Of a stretch of 54,656 nt of DNA, positions 22,966 through 31,358 are shown one piece after another. The position numbers and the translations under genes were made by a program. How positions within the stretch are numbered: position 1 is the first letter of the stretch; every line of letters starts with the position of its first letter. The stretch spans positions 1 through 54,656 of the forward strand of contig CAMDNE010000019.1 of the NCBI GenBank assembly GCA_945902745.1. The letters are read 5' to 3'. Origin of the DNA: Chitinophaga pinensis (GTDB taxonomy: Bacteria; Bacteroidota; Bacteroidia; Flavobacteriales_D; Crocinitomicaceae). The notes below the pieces were generated by a model. That model ran no database searches, was not told the DNA's origin, and saw nothing but the letters and a program-made list of their open reading frames with translations.

Positions 22966-23580
22966 TTATTCAGTTTCGATTGAAACGGCATAAGGAATAA
23001 ATTGCTCAATGTATTCTTGAACTCTGTAATCCTTCATGGTTGATGAAAATAACATTTGTTGACATTTCGGCAAGCTTTCAACAACGCGTTCAATTTTCAT
23101 TTTATGACCATCTTTAAATAATGTAAGCGCATCATCTAAAATAAACATTTTTAATTGACTCACATTGATTCCGTTTTGAATGTACAAATCATAAATACGA
23201 CGCATCGTACCCACAATTATTTCAGTGCCATCAAAAATGTCATTGCGTTGTTGAATTTGATTCCCTTTCTCATTCGCTAAATCAACAGTTAAGTCTAAGT
23301 TTCTGCAAATTCTATGAAATTGAGCATGCAATTCTATTGCTTTTTGGTCGGTGGAACAAACTACAATAGCTCGTGGTGATCCTTCTCCTGGTTCAGTGAT
23401 TTTTTGCAGTACGGATAGTAAAATTGCTGTTGTTTTTCCGCTTCCTTCTGGTCCCGTTCCAAGAATATTTTTCCCAGCTTTAACGGCGTCTATTATTTTG
23501 ACTTGAAATTCATTGATTTCTGAAATGCCTTTATCAGGTAATATTTCAGCAAGTTCTGCACGTAATTTTGATAAAGCCAT
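22966..23580 (-). CDS. Single-domain DEAD-box-like ATPase (no second helicase domain)
   Basis: This 204-residue protein corresponds only to the first RecA-like domain of DEAD-box helicases. It has a Q-motif-like start (INEFQVKIIDAV), a Walker A GPEGSGKTT, a motif Ib-like GTMRRIYDL, motif II altered to LDDA, and SST in place of SAT. The frame ends in a natural stop with no helicase C-terminal domain downstream, so it should not unwind RNA alone. It may bind RNA or act as a partner or decoy. Its start touches the stop of the MazG-like gene, and a small unknown gene follows. Confidence 0.8.
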   Translation of the reverse strand: MALSKLRAELAEILPDKGISEINEFQVKIIDAVKAGKNILGTGPEGSGKTTAILLSVLQKITEPGEGSPRAIVVCSTDQKAIELHAQFHRICRNLDLTVDLANEKGNQIQQRNDIFDGTEIIVGTMRRIYDLYIQNGINVSQLKMFILDDALTLFKDGHKMKIERVVESLPKCQQMLFSSTMKDYRVQEYIEQFIPYAVSIETE

Positions 23581-23906
23581 TAGTCTAATTTTTTATTTTC
23601 TTTATGTCGTGAATGATCACGTTCTGTTTTCTTTTTTAAATTCTTTTTCATTGCCTCTTCCAAATCAATTCCTGTTTGATTGGCCAAACAAATCAATACA
23701 AATAATACATCAGCCATCTCATCTCCAAGGTCTTTTCCTTTATCAGATTCCTTTTCACTTTGTTCTCCATAACGTCTGGCCATGATACGCGCAACTTCAC
23801 CAACTTCCTCCATCAACATCACTGTATTAGTCATCTCATCGAAATAACGAACACCATATTCTTTGATCCATTGATCAACTTTTTCTTGCGCTTCTTTAAT
23901 CGTCAT
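23580..23906 (-). CDS. MazG-like nucleotide pyrophosphohydrolase (second copy)
   Basis: This 108-residue helical protein has MazG acidic motifs: LMEEVGEVARIMARR and DLGDEMADVLFVLICLA. It belongs to the short, single-domain MazG-like group that hydrolyses nucleoside triphosphates. It is distinct from the enzyme at 20378-20773. The rsgA-dtd-mazG order is familiar from flavobacteria. The upstream region holds a 94-base tandem repeat, so its promoter must lie in or beyond that repeat. Confidence 0.9.
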   Translation of the reverse strand: MTIKEAQEKVDQWIKEYGVRYFDEMTNTVMLMEEVGEVARIMARRYGEQSEKESDKGKDLGDEMADVLFVLICLANQTGIDLEEAMKKNLKKKTERDHSRHKENKKLD

Positions 23907-23943
23907 TTTGTTCTAATCTATATTTTTAATAAACCATTTAGTT

Positions 23944-24180
23944 CTCATAGAAATTTAAACTGTAAACTATCACTTCTAAACTCAACACAAATCACTTTGC
24001 ACTCTTTCTAAACCACATAGACACATAGCTCACATAGAAAGTTAAACTATAAACTATAAACTATCAGTTCATCACTCATCACTCAACACTTTGCACTCTT
24101 TCTAAACCACATAGGCACATAGTTCACATAGAAAGTTAAACTATAAACTATCAGTTCTAAACTCCTCACTCAACACTCAT
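23944..24180. repeat. Tandem repeat of 94 bases, about 2.5 copies, G-poor on the plus strand
   Basis: Two near-identical units begin at 23993 and 24087 (CACTTTGCACTCTTTCTAAA), and a partial related unit precedes them from about 23944. Inside each unit shorter words such as AAACTATAAACTATCA recur. The plus strand has very few G residues. The stretch contains no open frame. It fills the gap between dtd and the MazG-like gene. Confidence 0.85.
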
Positions 24181-24188
24181 CACTAAAA

Positions 24189-24641
24189 TCACTCCCTATT
24201 CTTCGAATCAATCACAATCGTCACAGGTCCATCATTGATCAAACTTACTTTCATGTCTGCGCCAAATTTTCCAGTTTGAACCTTAATTTTTGAAACATGT
24301 TGAAGTTGCTCACAAAAATAGTCATATAATGGAATTGCTTTTTCAGGTCGTGCAGCTTGAATGAAACTAGGTCTATTTCCTTTTTTCGTTGACGCGTGCA
24401 ATGTAAATTGACTTACAACTAAAAATTCCCCTTTAATTTCATTGATTGAAAGATTCATTTTATCATCCGAATCACTGAAAACACGCATTCCAATTACTTT
24501 TTGAATTAACCAATCGGCATCAGATTTTTCATCTTCGTGCTCGATTCCTAACAATAACAATAGGCCTTTTGAAATTTTTCCAACAAGTTGGTTGTCGATT
24601 TTAACAGATGCTTCTGAAACTCGCTGTAACACTATTCTCAT
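24189..24641 (-). CDS. dtd: D-aminoacyl-tRNA deacylase
   Basis: This 150-residue protein begins MRIVLQRVSEASV and contains SQFTLHA and the NDGPVTI signature, the two loops that form the D-amino-acid pocket. It frees D-amino acids (and glycine) wrongly attached to tRNA. Its start overlaps the stop of rsgA by 4 bases, so the two translation-quality genes are coupled. Confidence 0.95.
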   Translation of the reverse strand: MRIVLQRVSEASVKIDNQLVGKISKGLLLLLGIEHEDEKSDADWLIQKVIGMRVFSDSDDKMNLSINEIKGEFLVVSQFTLHASTKKGNRPSFIQAARPEKAIPLYDYFCEQLQHVSKIKVQTGKFGADMKVSLINDGPVTIVIDSKNRE

Positions 24642-25588
24642 CCGTAAATATTTTTACGAAATGTTTCGTTCTCATCTTCGATCATCAATTGGTGATAAGA
24701 CGCGTACCTACTTTCTGAAATTTGTCCACTTTCCACAGCATCTTTTACAGCACATTTTGGCTCATTCAAATGTTGACAATTGTGAAATTTGCAAGCACCA
24801 ATCATAGCTCTCATTTCCGGGAAATAATGAGACAAAAATTCTTTTTCTAAATCAACAATTCCAAATGCTCTGATTCCTGGCGTATCAACAATATAACCAC
24901 CGGTTGTCAATTTGTGCATCTCTGCAAAAGTAGTTGTATGCTGACCTTGTAAATGTGATTTTGAAATTTCACCAGTTCTTAAATGAAGTTTTGGATCTAA
25001 AGCATTTACTAAAGTACTTTTCCCAACACCACTATGACCAGAGATCATTACTTTTTTATCCTTAATCTCTTCTCTTAGAAAGTCAATGTTAAACTTGTTT
25101 TCAGCCGAAATTTTATAACAAGGATATCCGATCGATTCATATAAATCGCACAACGCATCTATATAAAACAATTCATCTTCATCATAAAGATCAATTTTAT
25201 TGAAAAGTAAAGTTGTCGGAATTCTGAAAGATTCTGCTGCAACTAAAAAACGGTCAATAAATGCTAAATGTGTGTTAGGAGATTTTGTGGTGACTAGTAA
25301 ATAAGCACGATCTACATTGGCAGCAAGAATTTGCATTTGCTTACTCAGATTCGTTGATTTTCGAACGATGTAATTCTTGCGTACTTCAAAATCAGAAATC
25401 ATGTATTTCCCCTCGTCATCAGGTGTTTCATCCATTACTACAACATCACCAACAGCAATTGGGTTGGTAGTGCGTAGACCTTCCAAACGAATTTTACCTC
25501 GAATACGTGAACTTACTACAGAACCATCCATGAGTTCTACAGTGTACCATTTACCCGTCGATTTTAATACGTTTCCTTTGATTGACAT
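24638..25588 (-). CDS. rsgA: Ribosome small-subunit GTPase RsgA
   Basis: This 316-residue protein has an OB-fold N-terminus and a circularly permuted GTPase domain: NKIDLYDEDE comes before the Walker A SGHSGVGKSTLVN, then DTPGIRAFG. The C-terminal zinc-binding CKFHNCQHLNEPKC follows. RsgA helps mature the 30S ribosomal subunit. The gene leads an operon with dtd. Confidence 0.95.
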   Translation of the reverse strand: MSIKGNVLKSTGKWYTVELMDGSVVSSRIRGKIRLEGLRTTNPIAVGDVVVMDETPDDEGKYMISDFEVRKNYIVRKSTNLSKQMQILAANVDRAYLLVTTKSPNTHLAFIDRFLVAAESFRIPTTLLFNKIDLYDEDELFYIDALCDLYESIGYPCYKISAENKFNIDFLREEIKDKKVMISGHSGVGKSTLVNALDPKLHLRTGEISKSHLQGQHTTTFAEMHKLTTGGYIVDTPGIRAFGIVDLEKEFLSHYFPEMRAMIGACKFHNCQHLNEPKCAVKDAVESGQISESRYASYHQLMIEDENETFRKNIYG

Positions 25589-25631
25589 TGTTGCAAAGAT
25601 AGGTTAGAAATTTGAGTTTTGATTTTTTATT

Positions 25632-25659
25632 AAGAAGTAAAAAGTAAGAAGTAAAAAGT
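25632..25659. repeat. 14-base direct repeat, two copies
   Basis: AAGAAGTAAAAAGT occurs twice back to back (25632-25645, 25646-25659). A pyrimidine-rich stretch at about 25680-25715 (CTTTTTCC-type and TTTTACTTTTTT) is partly its complement, so the pair could fold back. It lies between the divergent rsgA and gldA starts. Confidence 0.6.
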
Positions 25660-25757
25660 AATTTGGTTCTCTGGAATTACACTTTTTCCTTTTTCCCTTT
25701 TACTTTTTTTCCTCCTTCATCTATTATTCCTTATCTTCGCAATTCAAATTTTGAATC

Positions 25758-26657
25758 ATGTCAATAGAGGTAAAAAACCTATTCAAATATTACGGTGAAC
25801 AAGCAGCAGTGCGCGATGTAACTTTCTCCGTTGCTAAAGGTGAAATAGTTGGTTTTCTTGGCCCAAATGGAGCTGGGAAATCGACAACAATGAAAATATT
25901 GACTGGATTCATTTCAGCTTCTTCTGGAGAAGTAAAAGTATGTGGAATGCCGGTTGATGTTGATTCATTAGAGACACGTCGAAAGATTGGATATTTACCA
26001 GAAAACAATCCTTTATATCTTGATATGTATGTAAAGGAATACTTGGAATTTGTTGGAAAAATCTACCATGTTAAAAATTTGAAAGATCGTGTCAAAGAGA
26101 TGGTCAAAGCGGTTGGTTTGGAATTGGAACAAGATAAAAAACTGGGTGCTTTATCAAAAGGATACCGTCAACGTGTTGGTTTAGCAGCAGCAATTATTCA
26201 TGATCCTGAGGTTTTGATTTTGGATGAGCCAACATCAGGTTTGGACCCAAATCAAATGGTTGAAATCAGAGAGCTCATTAAAAAAATTGGAAAATCTAAA
26301 ACAGTAATGCTTTCTACACATATCATGCGTGAAGTTGAAGCTATTTGCGACCGTGTTGTGATTATCAATAAAGGTCAAATTGTTGCCGATGATACTGCTT
26401 CACATTTGCAAATTGATTTATCTCATCAAACTGTTTATGCTGAATTTGACGGAACAGTTTCTAAAGCAATGCTTTCTAAAATCAAGCATGTTGGAAAAGT
26501 GGAAAAAGTCAACAACGGATGGCTATTGGAAACAACAGATGAGGTGGATTTGAGAAAAGTAATTGCTCAACATGCTCAACAAAATAATTTATTGGTCTTG
26601 ACGCTGAAAACAGAAGAAAAGACCCTCGAAGAAGTATTTAAAGAATTAACGAAATAA
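25758..26657 (+). CDS. gldA: GldA-like ABC transporter ATP-binding protein
   Basis: This 299-residue ABC ATPase has Walker A GPNGAGKST, signature LSKGYRQRVGLAAA, Walker B VLILDEPTSGLDP and an H-loop histidine in STHIMRE. The C-terminal extension to about 299 residues fits GldA, which works with GldF and GldG in gliding motility of Bacteroidota. GldF and GldG are not in the window, so the name rests on overall similarity. A -7-like TATCTTCG lies at 25732-25739, about 18 bases before the start. tyrS follows after 2 bases. Confidence 0.85.
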   Translation: MSIEVKNLFKYYGEQAAVRDVTFSVAKGEIVGFLGPNGAGKSTTMKILTGFISASSGEVKVCGMPVDVDSLETRRKIGYLPENNPLYLDMYVKEYLEFVGKIYHVKNLKDRVKEMVKAVGLELEQDKKLGALSKGYRQRVGLAAAIIHDPEVLILDEPTSGLDPNQMVEIRELIKKIGKSKTVMLSTHIMREVEAICDRVVIINKGQIVADDTASHLQIDLSHQTVYAEFDGTVSKAMLSKIKHVGKVEKVNNGWLLETTDEVDLRKVIAQHAQQNNLLVLTLKTEEKTLEEVFKELTK

Positions 26658-26659
26658 GA

Positions 26660-27940
26660 ATGCCAGCAAATTTTATCGAAGAATTGAAATGGAGAGGAAT
26701 GGTGCACGACATCATGCCTGGAACTGAGGAAGCATTGAATAAAAAAGTTTCTAGTGGATACATTGGTTTTGATCCAACTGCTGATTCATTGCACGTTGGA
26801 CATTTAGTTCAAATCATGACATTGGTTCATTTTCAGCGTGCTGGTCACAAGCCGTTTGCATTAGTTGGCGGAGCAACAGGAATGGTTGGCGATCCTTCAG
26901 GTAAATCGAAAGAAAGAAATTTGTTGGATGCAAATACATTGAATCATAATGTTGCTTGTGTAAAAGGGCAATTAGAAAAATTCTTGGATTTTAACAGTGG
27001 TGGAAATTCAGCAGAAATGGTGAATAACTACGATTGGTTCAAGGACATGAGTTTTTTGGATTTCATTCGTGATGTTGGAAAACACATTTCAGTAAATTAT
27101 ATGATGTCGAAAGATTCTGTTAAGTCGCGACTTGAAACAGGAATGTCATTTACGGAGTTTTCTTACCAACTTGTTCAAGGGTATGATTTCTATTATTTGA
27201 ATCAACACAAAGGATGTATTTTACAATGTGGTGGTTCTGATCAATGGGGAAATATTGTAACTGGGACAGAATTAATCAGAAGAAAAGGTGGGGGAGAAGC
27301 GTATGCTGTAACAACTCCTCTAATCAAAAAAGCAGACGGAACGAAGTTTGGAAAGACAGAAGGAGGAAGTGTTTGGTTGGATCCTGAAAAAACGTCACCT
27401 TATGAGTTTTACCAATTTTGGTTGAATTCAAGTGATGCTGATTCAGTGAATTACATCCGAATTTTCACCTTAAAAGCTCAAAGTGAAATTGAAGCTTTAG
27501 AAAAAGAACACAACGAAGCACCTCATTTACGTATTTTGCAAAAAGCAATCGCTGAAGACATTACAATTCGTGTTCATGGAGAAGATGCCTTGAAAACAGC
27601 TATACTTGCGTCTAACATATTATTTGGAAAATCTACTTCAGAGGATTTAAAATCACTTTCCGAAAAAGATTTCTTTACGATTTTTGATGGTGTGACTCAA
27701 GCAACAATCAGTCGAGCTGAGTTTGGAACTTCTTTTTCAATTGTCGAAGCATTAGCTGGTAAAGCTGGATTTTTATCCTCTAACGGTGAAGCACGTCGCG
27801 AATTAAAAGCAAACGCGATTTCAGTGAACAAAGAAAAAGTTGGAGAAGAATTTATGTTGACGAATGAGAACTTAATCAATGACAAATATGTGTTGTTGGG
27901 TAAGGGGAAGAAGACGAATTATATTTTGGTGGTGGAGTAG
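26660..27940 (+). CDS. tyrS: Tyrosyl-tRNA synthetase
   Basis: This 426-residue class I synthetase has the HIGH-type motif HVGH in DSLHVGHLVQ, tyrosine-site residues in the GGSDQWGNI loop, and a KMSKS-like KFGKTEGGS. The C-terminal S4-like RNA-binding domain begins near residue 355. Length is normal. It attaches tyrosine to tRNA-Tyr and sits directly downstream of gldA. Confidence 0.96.
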   Translation: MPANFIEELKWRGMVHDIMPGTEEALNKKVSSGYIGFDPTADSLHVGHLVQIMTLVHFQRAGHKPFALVGGATGMVGDPSGKSKERNLLDANTLNHNVACVKGQLEKFLDFNSGGNSAEMVNNYDWFKDMSFLDFIRDVGKHISVNYMMSKDSVKSRLETGMSFTEFSYQLVQGYDFYYLNQHKGCILQCGGSDQWGNIVTGTELIRRKGGGEAYAVTTPLIKKADGTKFGKTEGGSVWLDPEKTSPYEFYQFWLNSSDADSVNYIRIFTLKAQSEIEALEKEHNEAPHLRILQKAIAEDITIRVHGEDALKTAILASNILFGKSTSEDLKSLSEKDFFTIFDGVTQATISRAEFGTSFSIVEALAGKAGFLSSNGEARRELKANAISVNKEKVGEEFMLTNENLINDKYVLLGKGKKTNYILVVE

Positions 27941-28013
27941 TTATTAAATCGTTTTTTTGACTATTAGAATGCCATGCTCAATTGTTTTAGAAAAGTTGAG
28001 TTAAACATTTCCA

Positions 28014-28307
28014 TTAATCGCGAATAAAATAATTTAATTCATCTAAATTTTCAGATATTAAATTCACATGATATTCATGTGGGAAATAATTAAATTTCAC
28101 AATGTTCGCTGTTTTTAACTTTAATAAATGGTTGTGAACTGTTGTTTGTGAGAGATGAAGAATTTTTTGAAATTCAACATTGCGAAAATATGGATTTTCT
28201 TTAAGAATTTTGATAATTGTAATCCTGGCTGGGTGTCCTAAAGCATTTGCTAATTTGGCTAATTGAATTGTTTCATTTGAATAGTGATCTGTTTTTGTTG
28301 CTCCCAT
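28014..28307 (-). CDS. ArsR-like winged-helix regulator
   Basis: This 97-residue protein begins with a helical stretch (LAKLANALGHPARITIIKIL), as in ArsR/SmtB repressors, followed by a recognition helix region (LSQTTVHNHLLKLKTANIV). No cysteine cluster for metal sensing is visible. It is a lone gene. A palindrome about 70 bases upstream of its start could be its operator. Target genes are unknown. Confidence 0.85.
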   Translation of the reverse strand: MGATKTDHYSNETIQLAKLANALGHPARITIIKILKENPYFRNVEFQKILHLSQTTVHNHLLKLKTANIVKFNYFPHEYHVNLISENLDELNYFIRD

Positions 28308-28377
28308 GATTGATTTTTCTTTTTACTTGAAGTTAAGAAGAAAGATAGTTGTATCAAAATAAAAATTGCAAAATTTA

Positions 28378-28399
28378 AATATTGCAACTTCGCAATATT
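28378..28399. promoter_or_regulatory. Palindrome upstream of the ArsR-like gene, possible operator
   Basis: AATATTGC (28378-28385) and GCAATATT (28392-28399) form an inverted repeat with a 6-base spacer. On the minus strand a TATCTTTC box, close to the -7 consensus, lies between it and the ArsR-like start. Its position fits autoregulation, though it also lies just past the 3' end of truA. Confidence 0.35.
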
Positions 28400-28427
28400 G
28401 CGCAGAACCCCAATGTTTATTGACCCT

Positions 28428-29159
28428 TCAATACTCTATCTCCCACAAAAACAATCCACGTGCCGGAACTGATATCGATGCTGCCTGCCGATCCTTAGCC
28501 TCAATAATTTCATTTATCTTTCCAGGTTCTATTTTACCTACTCCAACATCAATCAAAGTCCCAACTGTTGCGCGCACCATATTACGCAAAAATCGATCTG
28601 CACTAATTTCAAAATACAGTTGATTCCCATCAACAACCCAAAGCGCTTTATCAATCGTGCAAATATTCGTCTTAACGTCCGTATGTAATTTAGATAAAGA
28701 AGTAAAATCTTTTGTGCCAAGCAATAATTGAGCAGCTTCATTCATTTTAGAGATATCCATTTTTTGAGGAAAGTACCAACTTGTTTCAGTGATAAAAGCA
28801 TCTTTTTTTTGATGCATAAAATAACGATACGTGCGTCTTTTTGCATCGAAACGTGCATGTTTTTCGTCATCTACTAATGCTGCATTATGCACAATAATCG
28901 AATCCGGCAACATGCGATTCAACTTAAAAACAAATTGATCAATGGAATCTAGCGGTTCTAAATCAACATGAAAAAAATATTCTTTTGCATGAACGCCTGT
29001 GTCTGTTCTTCCGCATCCAAGAATCGTTATTGGCTTTAAAGAATACATTTTTGAAAGGATATTTTCAATAACCTCTTGTACAGAAATTTCTTTTGGTTGA
29101 CGTTGCCAGCCGAAATAATTTGTCCCTTTGTATGAAATCTTGATAAAATACCTATTCAT
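28428..29159 (-). CDS. truA: tRNA pseudouridine synthase A
   Basis: This 243-residue protein contains the TruA active-site motif GCGRTDTGVHA with catalytic Asp53. FGWQRQP near the N-terminus and RFLRNMVRATVG in the C-terminal half are also typical. It converts uridines 38-40 in the anticodon arm of many tRNAs to pseudouridine. Confidence 0.95.
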   Translation of the reverse strand: MNRYFIKISYKGTNYFGWQRQPKEISVQEVIENILSKMYSLKPITILGCGRTDTGVHAKEYFFHVDLEPLDSIDQFVFKLNRMLPDSIIVHNAALVDDEKHARFDAKRRTYRYFMHQKKDAFITETSWYFPQKMDISKMNEAAQLLLGTKDFTSLSKLHTDVKTNICTIDKALWVVDGNQLYFEISADRFLRNMVRATVGTLIDVGVGKIEPGKINEIIEAKDRQAASISVPARGLFLWEIEY

Positions 29160-29199
29160 GGAACAAAAGTACTATTTCTTGTGGTTCTAAAAGTTGTAA

Positions 29200-29245
29200 G
29201 CCACAGAAGCACTGATTAAATTTTTCTAATCTGTGCATCTGTGGC
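29200..29245. repeat. 19-base imperfect inverted repeat
   Basis: The arms 29200-29218 and 29227-29245 pair with two mismatches around an 8-base loop. The outer word is GCCACAGA. No T-run follows on either strand, so it is not a normal terminator. It lies between truA and the DUF4139 gene. Confidence 0.7.
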
Positions 29246-29283
29246 CATCATTAAATATTCCAACTGATTAAGTCTAAAAATAC

Positions 29284-31272
29284 TTATTCAATATACAACA
29301 CACTTCCATGCAAATAATCTACTGAATAATTGAATAACAAGGATTTACTTTGAGATGAATTTAATAAGAAATTCCAGGTTAAAATTCCTGTCTTTTCATC
29401 TAATTGAGCATCTGTATAATCACCATTTTTAACTTTGATGTCGTTGTTTGTTGAAATTGGGAATTGGTCTTTAATGAGAATTGGAATTGCTGCTCCACCA
29501 TTATTTTTTACTTTGATTTCCCAAGTAACTTCAAACTTTTGACGAGAACCGATGGTTCTATTTGTACTTTTTTCTTGAATACGTTTGCGTTCAATTTGAA
29601 TTTTATTGTCTTTCCCTAAAGAGAAGGATAAAGTATCTTTCGTTGAATTAACATCAATATATGTTTTCCCGATAAATGTTCCATCGAAATATAAATTCGA
29701 TTCACCATTCAATAAATTCAATTTTTCCCAGCCTGATACTTGTGCTGCAAGATAAACGGATGGATCCATTTTTGGTGCTGCATGGTATTCATATTTAGCT
29801 GGCAATTCATACGTTGCAATTTGAACTCGGTGATCAATGCCATCAGAAGGAATCGTAAATTTAGACTGAATAGCATATTCCATGCGTAAATCTTTTTGTG
29901 TAGCGACACTCGCTGCATTGGATGAGTAATTGTAAGACTCTCCAGATGATGCACCTGCTAAATTTGAATTATATGCAGCAGAGTAATCTTTATCTGCTTT
30001 TCTTTTTCTGCCTTCTCTTCTATTAGAACTAAATAAACCTTCTTGGTTACTTGTTGATTTAGAAACACTCATTACATCCGCAACTTCATAATCATAACTT
30101 TCAGCGGAAATCATAACTTCTTCCAAAACCAATTCTTGAGAATGAATAAAGAATTTCAAATACGGAGCAGTGATTCCTAACTGAACTGGATTGTATCCAA
30201 CATAATTTGCTGAAACAAATTTTTCACCACGAGGAACAATAACTTCGAATTTACCATCAAAGTCAGTTACTGCGCCAACGTTTGGATTAGAAGGGAAAGA
30301 GATTTTTGCAAAAGGCAATGGTTCACCAGTCGATGCATCAATAACTTCACCACGTAATTTTTCACCTGAATAATCATTTTGAGGAATCTGACGCTGGTAA
30401 ACTTGTTTTTGTGGAGGATAATTATAGTAAGTCAAATACCAAGGATTTAAAGTCGGTTCTTTTGAATTTTCATAAGGATCATTGGTTGAAAGCACCAAAT
30501 CAATATTGTTCCATGAAATACCAGATGTCTGACTTACCAAAGCTTTTGCTTCTAAACGAACTGGTTGACCAATACCATCACTGCGCATGTCATAATAAGG
30601 TTTCCATGCTGCGTTTGGTGTAATATACGTAAAGAAAAATTCCCCTTTTGTTGCTTTTTCAACGTCTACTTCAACGATGATTTCTGTGAAGTTGGTAACT
30701 GGTTTACTGCGCTGACTAGTAATTTCTTGTTCAATTCGATTCATTTCCTTGTTCAAATCTTCCAACTGATTATAGATGGCAGATTGACGTGTATTGATCT
30801 CTGTAAGTTTTAAATGCATGAACGCATAAGCTTCTTTTAATTCAGCTACTTTTAATCCATCAGCATTTCCTTTTAAATCACGATTTTTCAAAAGTAAATT
30901 TTTGTCTAAAGCTAAAATGTCGTATTCATCTCTTAGAACTTGATCTTGCAGTTCTAATTTGTGTTTTTTGGTATTCAAACTTGCAATTTCTTCGTTGGAC
31001 ATTTTTAAATCTTCGAAGTTCTTGCGCGTGCGAACTGAAAGGATTGTCATGTCACCAATTGCTTTAACTTGAACCGAATTAGGATCTAAAAAATCCGTCA
31101 ATTTTTCAAAAACGATTTCTTGTTTTCCGGGTTTTAACTCAGTTGATTTTTGATGTTCTATTTGTGCTCCCTGGAAGAAGACGGTTACTTTCTTAATTTC
31201 AGAAGGTAACGTAGTTTCTTTTTGACCGAAAGAAATAATTGAAATTAGGATAAAGAGAAAAGTTGTTTTCAT
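29284..31272 (-). CDS. DUF4139 family secreted protein with inserted carboxypeptidase-regulatory-like domain
   Basis: This 662-residue protein has a signal peptide (MKTTFLFILISIISFG), an N-terminal DUF4140 sandwich (KKVTVFFQGAQIEHQ), a coiled-coil stretch (about 85-200) and a DUF4139 domain (WKPYYDMRSDG onward). A CarboxypepD-regulatory-like domain (RGEVIDASTGEPLPFAKISF) is inserted at about 310-385. A basic, serine-rich linker (RREGRKRKADKDY) follows the insert. The family is envelope-associated and of unknown function; some members are labelled mucoidy inhibitor-like. The gene stands alone. Confidence 0.8.
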   Translation of the reverse strand: MKTTFLFILISIISFGQKETTLPSEIKKVTVFFQGAQIEHQKSTELKPGKQEIVFEKLTDFLDPNSVQVKAIGDMTILSVRTRKNFEDLKMSNEEIASLNTKKHKLELQDQVLRDEYDILALDKNLLLKNRDLKGNADGLKVAELKEAYAFMHLKLTEINTRQSAIYNQLEDLNKEMNRIEQEITSQRSKPVTNFTEIIVEVDVEKATKGEFFFTYITPNAAWKPYYDMRSDGIGQPVRLEAKALVSQTSGISWNNIDLVLSTNDPYENSKEPTLNPWYLTYYNYPPQKQVYQRQIPQNDYSGEKLRGEVIDASTGEPLPFAKISFPSNPNVGAVTDFDGKFEVIVPRGEKFVSANYVGYNPVQLGITAPYLKFFIHSQELVLEEVMISAESYDYEVADVMSVSKSTSNQEGLFSSNRREGRKRKADKDYSAAYNSNLAGASSGESYNYSSNAASVATQKDLRMEYAIQSKFTIPSDGIDHRVQIATYELPAKYEYHAAPKMDPSVYLAAQVSGWEKLNLLNGESNLYFDGTFIGKTYIDVNSTKDTLSFSLGKDNKIQIERKRIQEKSTNRTIGSRQKFEVTWEIKVKNNGGAAIPILIKDQFPISTNNDIKVKNGDYTDAQLDEKTGILTWNFLLNSSQSKSLLFNYSVDYLHGSVLYIE

Positions 31273-31291
31273 AGTTTAAAATTTAAGTTAT

Positions 31292-31321
31292 AAAAAAAGC
31301 ACCACTTGAAAGGTGGTGCTT
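31292..31321 (-). terminator. Terminator of the TPR/WD40-like gene
   Basis: AAGCACCAC (31297-31305) pairs with GTGGTGCTT (31313-31321); on the minus strand the hairpin is followed by a T-run. It ends the gene stopping at 31359. Confidence 0.85.
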
Positions 31322-31358
31322 TCAGGATGCACTTACACCCTTAATTCCATAAAGTTCA

